From Nocardioides sp. Root190 (GTDB taxonomy: Bacteria > Actinomycetota > Actinomycetes > Propionibacteriales > Nocardioidaceae): a DNA stretch of 64,000 nt. Of the stretch, positions 34,652 through 43,032 are shown piece by piece. The stretch covers positions 432,306 through 496,305 of the forward strand of contig NZ_LMIA01000010.1 of assembly GCF_001428565.1 (NCBI RefSeq), read 5' to 3'. The notes beneath the pieces were generated by a model that worked only from the letters and a program-made list of their open reading frames with translations, ran no database searches and was not told the DNA's origin. The translations under genes were made by a program, and so were the position numbers. Numbering within the stretch: the stretch's first letter is position 1; every line of letters begins with the position of its first letter.

Positions 34652-34802
34652 GGGGATGCTCCCTAGCTGTGGTTCGCGGATCGCCGACGCTAGGCCGGAT
34701 GCTCCCGACCCGCGCCGATCGCACGGCACCCCGCTGTGGGGATCTCCACCTCCGTTCCCACGGACCGTCGCGCACCGCGGCTCGGCGGGCGACGATGCGG
34801 AC

Positions 34803-35255
34803 ATGAGAACCCTCAACGCCGTGGACGAACTGCGCGCACTGGTGGGCGAGAGGCTCGGCACGAGCTCGTGGCACGAGATCACGCAGGAGCGGATCCAGGC
34901 CTTTGCCGACGCCACCGAGGACTGGGAACGGATCCATGTCGACCCCGATCGCGCGGCAGCGACCCCCTTCGGTGTCACCATCGCGCACGGCCTGTTCACG
35001 CTCTCCCTCGGACCGAAGTTCCAGTACGAGGTCCTCGAGATGAACGGCCATTCGCTGGCGCTCAACTACGGCTACGACAAGGTGCGCTGGATCTCGCCCG
35101 TCAAGGTCGGCTCCCGGCTCCGGATGTCCCTGGACCTGCTCGCGCACGAACCCCTCGAGGGTGGCTCGATCTTCCGGACCCGACAGCACTTCGAGATCGA
35201 GGGACAGGACAAGCCGGCCTGCGTGGCCGAGTCCCTCTTCGCCTACTTCGACTGA
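34803..35255 (+). CDS. MaoC-like dehydratase (hot-dog fold)
   Basis: R-specific enoyl-CoA hydratase type protein, 150 aa. The hydratase motif is seen in FADATEDWERIHVDPDRAAA followed by FGVTIAHGLFTLSL (Asp/His pair). I take the ATG at 34803, which gives the normal family length; the frame is open for 119 codons upstream through non-coding DNA. It is followed after 18 bp by the quinone-oxidoreductase gene. Confidence 0.88.
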   Translation: MRTLNAVDELRALVGERLGTSSWHEITQERIQAFADATEDWERIHVDPDRAAATPFGVTIAHGLFTLSLGPKFQYEVLEMNGHSLALNYGYDKVRWISPVKVGSRLRMSLDLLAHEPLEGGSIFRTRQHFEIEGQDKPACVAESLFAYFD

Positions 35256-35273
35256 CCTCCCAGGAGAAACCCC

Positions 35274-36257
35274 ATGCGCGCAGTAGTCATCGAGACCCTC
35301 GACGGACCCCGTTCAGCGGCCGTCCATGACATCCCCGCCCCGGCCGGTGCCCACCGGCGGGCCGATGGGAGGCGGGTGCTCGTCGACGTGCACGCCGTCG
35401 GGCTGTCCTTCATCGATCCGCTCCAGACGTGGGGTCGCTACCAGGCCGGCGTCGACGCGCCGTACGTCTGTGGCTCGGAGCTCTCCGGTGAGGTCGTCGA
35501 GGCGCCGGAGGACTCCTGGCTCACGGCGGGCGACCGGGTCGCCGGCATCGTCTGGCAGGGCGCGATGGCCGAGCAGGCACTGGCCATCGACGACTACCTG
35601 GTCAGGCTGCCTGACTCGATGTCGTACGCCGAGGGCGCCGCCATCTACATGAACTACTCGACCGCCTGGTACGCCCTCGATCGGGCCGGGGCGAAGGCGG
35701 GCGAGACCGTCCTGGTCACCGGCGCCGCCGGTGGCGTCGGCACCTGCGTGCTCGACCTCGGCGAGGCGTTCGGTGTCTCCACGATCGCACTGGTCTCCAG
35801 CGACGCGAAGGAGAAGGTGGCCCGCGAGGCTGGCGCCACGCACGTCGTCCGCTCTGACGGGGACTGGCTGGCCGAAGTCCGTGCACTGACGGGCGGACGT
35901 GGGGTGGAGGTGTTCGTCGACATGGTGGGCGGCGACGGCTTCCTCGACACGGTTCGCTCGCTGCGGATCGGCGGGCGCGGCGTCATCGTGGGCTTCGCGG
36001 GCGGCAGCATCCCGGAGCTGAAGATGAACCGGCTGCTGCTGCGCAACCTCACCCTGACCGGCATCACGATGGATGTGATGGAGACCGAGCACCCCGGGAC
36101 GCTGGAGCGGGTGCGTCGCGGCGTGCAGTCACTGCTCGACGCGGGTCGACTCACACCCGCGATCGGCGGACTCTTCCCGATGGAGCAGGCCGCCGACGCA
36201 CTCGCGAGTCTCGACGAGCGAGGATCCGTGGGCAAGGTCGTCGTGACGGTGCGCTGA
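35274..36257 (+). CDS. NADPH:quinone oxidoreductase family protein (zinc-free MDR)
   Basis: 327 aa medium-chain dehydrogenase/reductase. The cofactor site is VLVTGAAGGVGTCVLDLGEA; no structural or catalytic zinc cysteines are seen. FVDMVGGDGFLDTVRSLRIG and IVGFAGGSIPELKMNRLLLR are typical. A close relative lies at 38266. It may act as an enoyl-thioester or quinone reductase. AGGAG stands before the ATG. Confidence 0.9.
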   Translation: MRAVVIETLDGPRSAAVHDIPAPAGAHRRADGRRVLVDVHAVGLSFIDPLQTWGRYQAGVDAPYVCGSELSGEVVEAPEDSWLTAGDRVAGIVWQGAMAEQALAIDDYLVRLPDSMSYAEGAAIYMNYSTAWYALDRAGAKAGETVLVTGAAGGVGTCVLDLGEAFGVSTIALVSSDAKEKVAREAGATHVVRSDGDWLAEVRALTGGRGVEVFVDMVGGDGFLDTVRSLRIGGRGVIVGFAGGSIPELKMNRLLLRNLTLTGITMDVMETEHPGTLERVRRGVQSLLDAGRLTPAIGGLFPMEQAADALASLDERGSVGKVVVTVR

Positions 36258-36275
36258 TCCGCCGCCCCCTGCCCG

Positions 36276-37334
36276 TCAGTCGTCCAGCGCTTCGTGCCCA
36301 GCCGCCAGGACGGCCTCGAGGTGGCGGGCCGCGACGGTGATCTTGGGGTCCGGCAGGTCGCGCTTGCGCTCGCGCTTGTGGATCACGGCGACCGTGGCGG
36401 CGACCTTGTAGTGGCACACTGCCTCGAACCAGGCGAGCTCCTGCTGTGCCGACTCGACCTCCTCGTCGGTCGCGCCCTGGGCGATGCGGCTGTCGGCGTA
36501 TGCCTCCACCATCTCCTCGCGCGAGGGCATCCGGTCGCCGGCAGCGAGGTCGGCGGCCGACCGCTCCGCGTGGAAGACGTGCGCGGGTGCCAGGTGCATC
36601 AGGAGCCACGCGAGATCGGTGCGCGGGTCGCCGACCGACCAGATCTCCCAGTCGATGACCGCCGAGAGATCGGGACCGCTGAACAGCATGTTGGCCAGTC
36701 GGTAGTCCCCGTGCAGCAGGCGCGGCGCGATGCCGACGGGGGGATGCTCCGCCAGCCGGGCGTGCAGCTCCTGGTGGCCCGGCGCGATGTCGGCATCAAC
36801 GGTGGCGAACAGTCGGTGCCAGCGCGCCAGCTCCTCCTCGACGCCGACGACCGGCTCGTCGTCGAGCCCGAGCGAGTGGGGCGTCTCGGCCTGGAGCCTG
36901 CCGAGCGCCTCGGCCGCCGCCAGCATCCTGCGTCGTACGACGTCCGGGCCGGGGGGCGCCTCGGAGAGGTCGAGCAACGGCTCGTAGGCCTCGCCCGGAC
37001 ACTTCGTCATCGCGAACAGTGGAGGCACAGCGGGTGGGTCGCCACCGTCGTCGAAGACCACCGCTGGGACAGGGAAGCCGATCAGGCCGTCCAGCCGATC
37101 GAGCAGCCTTGCCTGCCGGAGCACGTCACGGTTGCGCACCGGAGCGAGCCCGGCCGGCGCGACCTTGAGAACGATCGGGAGTTCTCCGTCCTCCCGCAGG
37201 AGGGTGGATGCGAAGGTGAGGCTCGAGACGCCCCCCTCGAGGCGGTGGACCTCGCCCAATCGAGCGTCGGGCCACGTCCGCCGGGCGACGGTGGCGACGC
37301 GCTGGATCAGGTCCTCCACGCTGTTCTCCTGCAT
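36276..37334 (-). CDS. APH-like phosphotransferase (ACAD10/LvaA type kinase), second copy
   Basis: 352 aa. The catalytic loop HGDYRLANMLF and metal site VIDWEIWSVGDPRTDLAWLL match the aminoglycoside phosphotransferase fold; LPIVLKVAPAG is the nucleotide-lysine strand. It is distinct from the copy at 9289. By analogy with LvaA and ACAD10/11 it may phosphorylate a hydroxyacyl-CoA. Divergent from the SDR at 37459. Confidence 0.88.
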   Translation of the reverse strand: MQENSVEDLIQRVATVARRTWPDARLGEVHRLEGGVSSLTFASTLLREDGELPIVLKVAPAGLAPVRNRDVLRQARLLDRLDGLIGFPVPAVVFDDGGDPPAVPPLFAMTKCPGEAYEPLLDLSEAPPGPDVVRRRMLAAAEALGRLQAETPHSLGLDDEPVVGVEEELARWHRLFATVDADIAPGHQELHARLAEHPPVGIAPRLLHGDYRLANMLFSGPDLSAVIDWEIWSVGDPRTDLAWLLMHLAPAHVFHAERSAADLAAGDRMPSREEMVEAYADSRIAQGATDEEVESAQQELAWFEAVCHYKVAATVAVIHKRERKRDLPDPKITVAARHLEAVLAAGHEALDD

Positions 37335-37430
37335 TCGTCCACCCTGCTGTCACCCGACGGAGTCGACAACGCCTCCGCGCCGCGACGGTGGAGAGGCCCA
37401 CACCATGAGGGCGCGGCGCGGGTCCGCGTC

Positions 37431-37461
37431 CATGGTCCGACCCGGGTAGAACCGGACCATG
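37431..37461. promoter_or_regulatory. FadR/GntR-type site plus inverted half at the SDR start codon
   Basis: TGGTCCGACCC at 37433-37443 matches the island operator except the last base. A perfect 9-bp inverted copy follows, CATGGTCCG (37431-37439) versus CGGACCATG (37453-37461), the latter covering the ATG of the SDR gene. It lies between divergent APH-like and SDR genes. Confidence 0.5.
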
Positions 37462-38259
37462 GACACGGACCTGGGACCGAACGCCTACACCTCATCCGCG
37501 TGGCAGCGACGGTTCCGGCTCGACGGCAAGGTCGCCGTCGTGACAGGTGCCTCGAGCGGTCTCGGTGTCGCGATCGCCCAGGGCCTCGCCGCGGCCGGTG
37601 CAGACGTTGCCATCGGCGCCCGCCGCCTCGAGATGCTCGGCGAGACGAAGGCGCGCATCGAGGCGATGGGGCGGCGGTGCGTCGCCGTCGAGACCGACGT
37701 GACCGACGTCGGCGACTGCGATCGGCTGGTCGCTGCTGCGGTGGAGGACCTCGGTGGGTGCGACGTCCTGGTCAACAACGCCGGCATCGGCGGCGACTAC
37801 CACGCCGCAACCGACGATCCGCCGGAACACTTCCGCAAGGTCGTGGACGTGAACCTGTTCGGCTCCTACTGGATGGCTCAGGCCGCCGGACGCGTGATGC
37901 CGCCGGGCAGCTCCGTCGTGAACCTCTCGAGCGTCATGGCTCTGACCACCGCGAAGATGCCCGCAGCCGGCTACAGCGCCGCCAAGGCAGGCGTGCTCGG
38001 GATGACGCGCGACCTCGCTGCCCAGTGGGGCGAACGTGGCATCCGGGTCAACGCCATCCTGCCCGGCGTGTTCCTCACCGAGGCGACCGCTCACTACAGC
38101 CCGCGCTACCAGCAGGCGATCATCGACGCCCGGGTCCCCGCCGGACGCCTAGGGGATCCTGTCGAGATCGCCAGCACCGCGGTCTTCCTGGCCAGTGACG
38201 CCTCGGCCTACATCACCGGCGCGAGCATTCCGGTCGACGGCGGTGTCCTGTTGCTGTGA
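37459..38259 (+). CDS. Short-chain dehydrogenase/reductase
   Basis: Classical SDR, 266 aa: GASSGLG (30-36), NNAG, Ser in NLSSVMAL, YSAAK and TGASIPVDGG. A 20-residue N-terminal extension precedes the Rossmann fold. No clear Shine-Dalgarno; the start codon lies within an inverted repeat that may be an operator. Substrate unknown, likely a hydroxyacyl-CoA. Confidence 0.88.
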   Translation: MDTDLGPNAYTSSAWQRRFRLDGKVAVVTGASSGLGVAIAQGLAAAGADVAIGARRLEMLGETKARIEAMGRRCVAVETDVTDVGDCDRLVAAAVEDLGGCDVLVNNAGIGGDYHAATDDPPEHFRKVVDVNLFGSYWMAQAAGRVMPPGSSVVNLSSVMALTTAKMPAAGYSAAKAGVLGMTRDLAAQWGERGIRVNAILPGVFLTEATAHYSPRYQQAIIDARVPAGRLGDPVEIASTAVFLASDASAYITGASIPVDGGVLLL

Positions 38260-38265
38260 GCCAGC

Positions 38266-39249
38266 TCAGGCCGAGATCTCGATGACGACCTTGCCGTGGG
38301 CCTCCCGGCGGTCGAGGATCCCGAGAGCATCGGCTCCGTCCGCCAGCGACAGTCGGTGGCCGACGTACGGCCGGACGCGACCGTCCTGTGCCGCGCTCTC
38401 GAGGGCATCGACCAACCGGGAGCCATGGTCCGGAAAGCGCTGCTGCCACGGATCCAGGGCGACGCCCATGACGCTGAGGTTGCGCAACAGGAGACGGTTC
38501 ACCTTGACCTCCGGGATCGATCCCTCGGCGAAGCCGACGACCATCAGGCGCCCTCCCACGTCGAGAGCGCGGAGCGAGTCGGTGAAGCGGTCGCCGCCGA
38601 CAGTGTCGACGACGACATCGACGCCACCGGTCCGCTCCCGCGCCTGCTCCGACCACGGCTCATCGGTGCGCAGCACGACGTCTGCGCCGCACCTGACGGC
38701 GACGTCGGCCTTCGCCTCCGAGGAGACGACGGCGATGGCTGGCTTCGCACGTCCCCGGAGGAGGTCGAGGGTCGCGGTGCCGACCCCGCCGGCAGCTCCA
38801 TGAACCAGGACGGACTCCGTGTCGCGGAAGCCCGCTCGTTCCAGGGTGAACCAGGCCGTCGCGTAGTTGAGGAAGAAGGCCGCGCCCTCGATCCAGGACA
38901 GTGCATCGGGGATCCGTACCGTGTAGCGCGGGATTGCGAGCACGCGCTCGGCGGCAGCGCCCCAGACGCAGAACCCGGCCACCCGGTCGCCGGGAAGGAA
39001 CCGGGAGCCCGGCGGCGCCTCGAGCACCACGCCGGCGTACTCGCCGCCGGTGACGTACGGCGCCGGAACCCCGTGCTGATAGGCACCCCGGCTCTGGAGC
39101 AGGTCCGGGAAGGACACGGCGGCGGCGCGCACCTCAACGAGTAGACGTTCACCCTCGGCCCAGGGATGCGCACCCTCGGGCTCGGGCAGGTCGTCGGCCA
39201 GGGCGACGGCCGCCGGGCCGGTGGTCTCGCGGACGACCAGCCCGCGCAT
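38266..39249 (-). CDS. NADPH:quinone oxidoreductase family protein, paralogue
   Basis: 327 aa, the same length and pattern as the protein at 35274: VLVHGAAGGVGTATLDLLRG, VDVVVDTVGGDRFTDSLRAL and VVGFAEGSIPEVKVNRLLLR. The start ATG at 39249 is fused to the SDR stop (TGATG). Zinc ligands are absent. Last gene of the PucR-SDR-QOR operon. Confidence 0.9.
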   Translation of the reverse strand: MRGLVVRETTGPAAVALADDLPEPEGAHPWAEGERLLVEVRAAAVSFPDLLQSRGAYQHGVPAPYVTGGEYAGVVLEAPPGSRFLPGDRVAGFCVWGAAAERVLAIPRYTVRIPDALSWIEGAAFFLNYATAWFTLERAGFRDTESVLVHGAAGGVGTATLDLLRGRAKPAIAVVSSEAKADVAVRCGADVVLRTDEPWSEQARERTGGVDVVVDTVGGDRFTDSLRALDVGGRLMVVGFAEGSIPEVKVNRLLLRNLSVMGVALDPWQQRFPDHGSRLVDALESAAQDGRVRPYVGHRLSLADGADALGILDRREAHGKVVIEISA

Positions 39250-39950
39250 CAGCGGCGTGCGGCCGAGGACGTGACCGAGCGGGTGTTGAGCTCGTCGCCG
39301 CCGTCGACCGTCATCAGCTGGCCCGTGACCATTCCGGACGTCTCGCTGGCGAAGAAGGCAACGCCGTTGGCGATGTCGTCCGGCGCGACGAAGCCGTTGG
39401 GCAGGCTCTCGAGCCAGGCTTCCTTGACGTCGTCGGGCATGCCCAGGATGCCCGAGGATGCCGTCATGCCGGGGAGCACGCAGTTGGCGGTGACTCCGGT
39501 GCGGACGTTCTCCGCGGCGACGGTCTTGACCATCCCGATCAGCCCGGCCTTGGTGGTGGCGTACGACACCTGGGCCGGCATGCCCTGCGTCCCGGCGGTG
39601 CTGGAGATGACGACGATCCGGCCGTAGCCGCGCTCCCGCATTCCGCGCAGGCAGTGCTGGAGCACGCGGAACGTGCCGGTGAGGTTGACGTCGAGGTCGA
39701 GCTGCCACTTGTCCATGGAGAAGTTGTGGGCCGAGCCGATCAGCGTGGTGATCGCGGCGTTGGCGACGTAGACGTCGATCTCGCCGAAGTCCGGCAGTTC
39801 ATCCCGGGCGATGTCGACCTGCCAGGTGCAGCCCGGCTCCTTGTCCAGGGTGACGACCTCGAAGCCGTCGGCGGTCAGCCGCCGGACGATCGCCTGCCCG
39901 ATGCCGCCCTCCCGACCGGCCCCGGTCACCAGGGCACGACGCCGCTTCAT
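39249..39950 (-). CDS. Short-chain dehydrogenase/reductase
   Basis: 233 aa. The start MKRRRALVTGAGREGGIGQA carries the nucleotide motif, and the active site has Ser in VISSTAG plus YATTK. The ATG overlaps the PucR stop (ATGA). Between the regulator and the quinone-oxidoreductase-type gene. Confidence 0.88.
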   Translation of the reverse strand: MKRRRALVTGAGREGGIGQAIVRRLTADGFEVVTLDKEPGCTWQVDIARDELPDFGEIDVYVANAAITTLIGSAHNFSMDKWQLDLDVNLTGTFRVLQHCLRGMRERGYGRIVVISSTAGTQGMPAQVSYATTKAGLIGMVKTVAAENVRTGVTANCVLPGMTASSGILGMPDDVKEAWLESLPNGFVAPDDIANGVAFFASETSGMVTGQLMTVDGGDELNTRSVTSSAARR

Positions 39951-41353
39951 GCCGAATCCCTTCCCCGGTCGGTCTTGTGATCGGCCACGTGGCTCTCGCC
40001 GAAGGAGGGAATCACCGGATGTCCGTCGAGTCGCAGGACCAGAAGTGCTGTCTGCGCCGAGAGCTGGTCGTTCGCGTCGGAAGCGACGTCGAGGCCCGTG
40101 AGGTCGTGCACCTTGGCCAGCCGCAACCGCACGGTGTTCTCGTGGATGCCCAGCCGGGCAGCGGACTCCCGGACGCTCCGCCCGGTGTCGAAGAAGCACT
40201 GAAGGGTGCGCAGGAGATCGGCCTTGCCGGGGCCGCCGTCGAGCAGGGGGCCGACGACGTCCTGGACGTAGCGGCGGACGGCGCCCAGATCGCCGTTGGC
40301 GACGAAGAGGCGGGCAGGCCCCAGGTCGTCGACAGCGATGACCCGCTCACTGGTGCGCGCGAAACGATCGACGCAGAGCACCACCTCGCGGGTCTCGCGG
40401 TACGCCCGCTGCAGAGCCGCGGGTCGGGTGACTCCAGAGACTCCCACGATGGCGTCGGGGTCACCGATCGCGGCCAACAGGCGCCGCATCGCACCCTTGA
40501 CCTCGTGGACGAAGGACACGTTCCCCTGCAGGTCCGGCGCCTCGACCAGCAGGATCATGCCTTCGCGGCCACGGGTGGCGAGCACCTCGACACCGAGGTC
40601 GGCGGCCACCCTGGCCGACAGCTCCTCCTCGTCACGGGGCTCCGCTCCGGGAGCGTCAGCGATGTAGACGAGGACCCGATCGGCGGAGGCCTGGACACCG
40701 AGGTATTCGGCGGCGTCGGCGATGTCGTCGTCGCGCGTGTGCCCGCGGACCAACTGTCGGGCCAGGGTTGCCCGGGCGTTCCACGAGGCCCTCGCGACGC
40801 GGCGTTGGACGGCGTACTCACTGGCGAGGTGGAAGGCGGCCCGGCACAGGAGTGCGGCGTCCTCAGATCCGAGTCGGACCGACACCTCGGCGATCACCAG
40901 CCAGGCGAACAGGCAGTCGTCACGACGGACAGGCATGAGGAGATGGCGGCGCTCGATGCCCAGGACCGGCTGCGCACTCACGATCAGCGGGCGGCCGCAC
41001 TCCAGGTCGGCGGGGCCGTGCTGCGCCACCAGGTGATCGACGTCCGGAGCCCGGAAGTCGGAACCGCGGGCACTGCCCGACCGGGACACGACCCGGTGTT
41101 GCGGGTCGATCAACCAGACCGGGTTGGCAGTCATCTCGGCCGTCGCCTGCACGAGCCCGGCGATCCCGCCGCCGGAGGCGACGACAGCGGAGAGCCTCAT
41201 CTCGGTGGCGTAGCGACGGGAGAGGTCGTCATGACGCTGGCGGATCTCGGCGTCGGAGTAGGGGACGGCATCGGTACCGACGAGTGCAGCGGCGCCCGGA
41301 CCACGGCGCGGCCGCGCACGATCCCTCTCGGATCGGACCGGAGCAACCATCAT
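39947..41353 (-). CDS. PucR-family transcription regulator
   Basis: 468 aa from the ATG at 41353 (GAGAGGGAG in front; the frame is open 24 codons upstream). The C-terminal PucR helix-turn-helix is clear: LLRTLQCFFDTGRSVRESAA, LGIHENTVRLRLAKVHDL. The central part resembles a GGDEF-like/CdaR domain, with a possible GAF-like sensor at the N-terminus (NPVWLIDPQHRVVSRSG). It probably senses an intermediate and controls its own operon. The gene is the first of three. Confidence 0.88.
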   Translation of the reverse strand: MMVAPVRSERDRARPRRGPGAAALVGTDAVPYSDAEIRQRHDDLSRRYATEMRLSAVVASGGGIAGLVQATAEMTANPVWLIDPQHRVVSRSGSARGSDFRAPDVDHLVAQHGPADLECGRPLIVSAQPVLGIERRHLLMPVRRDDCLFAWLVIAEVSVRLGSEDAALLCRAAFHLASEYAVQRRVARASWNARATLARQLVRGHTRDDDIADAAEYLGVQASADRVLVYIADAPGAEPRDEEELSARVAADLGVEVLATRGREGMILLVEAPDLQGNVSFVHEVKGAMRRLLAAIGDPDAIVGVSGVTRPAALQRAYRETREVVLCVDRFARTSERVIAVDDLGPARLFVANGDLGAVRRYVQDVVGPLLDGGPGKADLLRTLQCFFDTGRSVRESAARLGIHENTVRLRLAKVHDLTGLDVASDANDQLSAQTALLVLRLDGHPVIPSFGESHVADHKTDRGRDSA

Positions 41354-41396
41354 CGTCTCCCTCTCGGCACGCGGCACGACGTACAACAATGCTCTG

Positions 41397-41425
41397 AGAT
41401 TAGAATGGTCTGACCGTTTAATCAA
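41397..41425 (-). promoter_or_regulatory. pucR promoter with embedded FadR/GntR-type operator
   Basis: On the minus strand TTGATT (41425-41420) and TAATCT (41402-41397) are 17 nt apart; the operator TGGTCTGACCG (41406-41416, plus strand) sits in the spacer, exactly as at 31530-31558. The -35 box touches the stop of the upstream phosphatase gene. Confidence 0.65.
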
Positions 41426-42197
41426 GGGACTCGCCTCCTCCGCCGGTCATCAGCATTGCCGCGCGGAAGCCATCGACCTCAACCGCCGGCGTCCCTCGCT
41501 CCACCAACCAGGCTTCGGCGCCACCGTGCCCGCCGAGCCACTCGAGCAGTCCGTGCAGGTACTCAGCCTTCGGCTCCTGGTCCCGGACCGAGCTGTCCGC
41601 CAGCATCGTGGCGTAGAGATCGATGCCGTTCAGACGCGTGATCACCGGCTCGACACTGGCCGCCGAGAGCACATAGTCGTCGACGATGTCGTCGTCCGCG
41701 ACGCCGAGCAACGACAGGAGGAGCGCCGCCACCACCCCCGTCCGGTCCTTGCCCGCCGCACAGTGGAAGAGCACGGCGTGGGCCTCAGGACGCATCACGG
41801 CCCGGACCGCCCCCACCACGGTCTCGGGACGGTGCTCGAGATAGGCCGGGTACCGGGCTCGCCACGAGCTCTCCCTCCCGGCCGACAGCGGCCAGCGCTC
41901 GCAGGCGACGCCGAGAGCGGGCCAATCCACGCACTCGACCGACACCTCGTTGGCACGCCGGAGATCGACCACAGTCCGGAGGCCCAGCTCCCGGGTGCCT
42001 TCGACATCCGCGTCCACGAAGAGTGGGTAGTCGCTGCGGAAGATCCGGCCCGTGCGAACGATGTCGCCCGAGTCGGTTCGCAGGCCCCCGAGGTCACGCA
42101 GGTTGTGCGCACCGGCAAGCGGGCGGATCCGGGGATCGATGGGGAAGAGTCCTGAGGTCACCACTCCAATCTGACGTGCACCCGCGGTCGATGCCAC
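41418..42197 (-). CDS. Tyrosine/serine phosphatase-like protein (Y_phosphatase3 family)
   Basis: 259 aa. The P-loop HCAAGKDRTG with nucleophile Cys146 identifies the family; HNLRDLGG (31-38) and RTGRIFRSDYP are the usual N-terminal motifs. Such proteins are often dual-specificity or lipid phosphatases. The GTG start at 42197 has a poor ribosome site; in-frame GTGs at 42164 and 42161 are alternatives. No clear link to the catabolic island. Confidence 0.85.
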   Translation of the reverse strand: MASTAGARQIGVVTSGLFPIDPRIRPLAGAHNLRDLGGLRTDSGDIVRTGRIFRSDYPLFVDADVEGTRELGLRTVVDLRRANEVSVECVDWPALGVACERWPLSAGRESSWRARYPAYLEHRPETVVGAVRAVMRPEAHAVLFHCAAGKDRTGVVAALLLSLLGVADDDIVDDYVLSAASVEPVITRLNGIDLYATMLADSSVRDQEPKAEYLHGLLEWLGGHGGAEAWLVERGTPAVEVDGFRAAMLMTGGGGESLD

Positions 42198-42269
42198 GAC
42201 GTCGCTCGAAGCGACTGTGGACTCCGACAGTGCGCCTCACCCTGCTCCGAAGGGCGTACGACATTCCTC

Positions 42270-42334
42270 CCTGGGGAGGGCGCATTCGGCCCTCTCCAGG
42301 CGCACCCTCGAAGGGTGCTCACCACCGAGCACCC
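42270..42334 (+). other. Structured leader: 12-bp hairpin plus two mutually exclusive hairpins
   Basis: A 12-bp stem (42270-42281 with 42289-42300, 7-nt loop, one G-T pair) is followed by GCACCCT/AGGGTGC (42302-42308/42312-42318) and GGGTGCTC/GAGCACCC (42313-42320/42327-42334). The last two share bases and cannot form together. The 44-residue ORF starts 20 bp later, so this looks like an attenuator-type or other cis-acting RNA. Confidence 0.5.
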
Positions 42335-42354
42335 CACCAGAAGGGAGGCCGGTC

Positions 42355-42489
42355 ATGACCTGGCACACCTCGACCACGACCAAGGCAGAGCTCGACGGTC
42401 TGCTCGCCCACATCAAGCATCGGGGCGGCACGATCGCCAGCTGCCAGCACTGCACCGGTGGCCTCCTGGTCACGTGGTTCACGCTCTGA
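42355..42489 (+). CDS. Small hypothetical protein with CxxC motif
   Basis: 44 aa starting MTWHTSTTTKAEL, with GGGAGG at good spacing before the ATG, so translation is likely. It contains ASCQHCTGG, a CxxC pair that could bind metal or be redox active, and an aromatic C-terminus. I do not recognise a family. It lies behind a structured leader and in front of a strong terminator hairpin. Confidence 0.65.
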   Translation: MTWHTSTTTKAELDGLLAHIKHRGGTIASCQHCTGGLLVTWFTL

Positions 42490-42514
42490 CGCCGGAGTCC
42501 ATGCGAAAATGTCG

Positions 42515-42550
42515 GAAGCCCTGATCTGCGTTCCCGCAGATCAGGGCTTC
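42515..42550. terminator. Strong bidirectional terminator hairpin
   Basis: A perfect 16-bp stem (42515-42530 with 42535-42550) and TTCC loop. It lies 26 bp after the small ORF and 8 bp past the 3' end of tRNA-Thr. On the minus strand a short ATTTT follows. It probably ends both transcripts. Confidence 0.8.
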
Positions 42551-42558
42551 ATCGTCAG

Positions 42559-42631
42559 AGCCGCCTGTCAGAATCGAACTGACGACCTAGTCATTACGAG
42601 TGACTCGCTCTACCGACTGAGCTAAGGCGGC
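42559..42631 (-). tRNA. tRNA-Thr (anticodon CGT)
   Basis: 73 nt cloverleaf on the minus strand. Acceptor arms GCCGCCT/AGGCGGC pair fully, the D arm is GCTC/GAGC, the anticodon stem AGTCA/TGACT holds the loop CTCGTAA (anticodon CGT), and the T arm is GTCAG TTCGATT CTGAC. The discriminator is T and CCA is not encoded. A strong terminator lies just downstream. Confidence 0.96.
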
Positions 42632-42706
42632 GTACGTCGACGCCATGGCGTCGGCGACCGCGGAAGCATACCGAGCGTCGGCGCCACGGTGCCAATCCGG
42701 GGTGGG

Positions 42707-42904
42707 TCAGGCGGCGACAGCCGGCGTGACGACAGGAGCCTCGGTTGGCGCGGCGGCGTCGATCCCGCTCACCATCGTCTGCTCGGCGTCACACCAGCAG
42801 GTGAAGCGGACCACGATGCCGCGTTCGGTGGTGTCCAGGGCGGTGATCTGGCTGGGGAAGATGAGCTCGCGCCTGTGACAGGCGGAGCAGGTGTGGGTGA
42901 ACAC
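42707..42904 (-). CDS. Small cysteine-rich hypothetical protein
   Basis: 65 aa, MFTHTCSACHRRELIF then RFTCWCDAEQ, so a likely CxxC/CxC zinc-binding module, with an Ala/Pro-rich tail. The GTG start has a perfect GGAGG at 7-nt spacing. Small zinc-ribbon-like proteins of this size are common in Nocardioides-type genomes; function unknown. Confidence 0.75.
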   Translation of the reverse strand: MFTHTCSACHRRELIFPSQITALDTTERGIVVRFTCWCDAEQTMVSGIDAAAPTEAPVVTPAVAA

Positions 42905-43032
42905 GGCGGAGCCTCCTTCGAGGGATCGGGACTTCTACTGCCTCCATCCTCCGTCGAACCGATCTCAAGGGGTAGCCTCTCTTTCCAGTTCAATCCCTAG
43001 GCAATACCTATGAATGTGAGCGGGGTCTCCCG

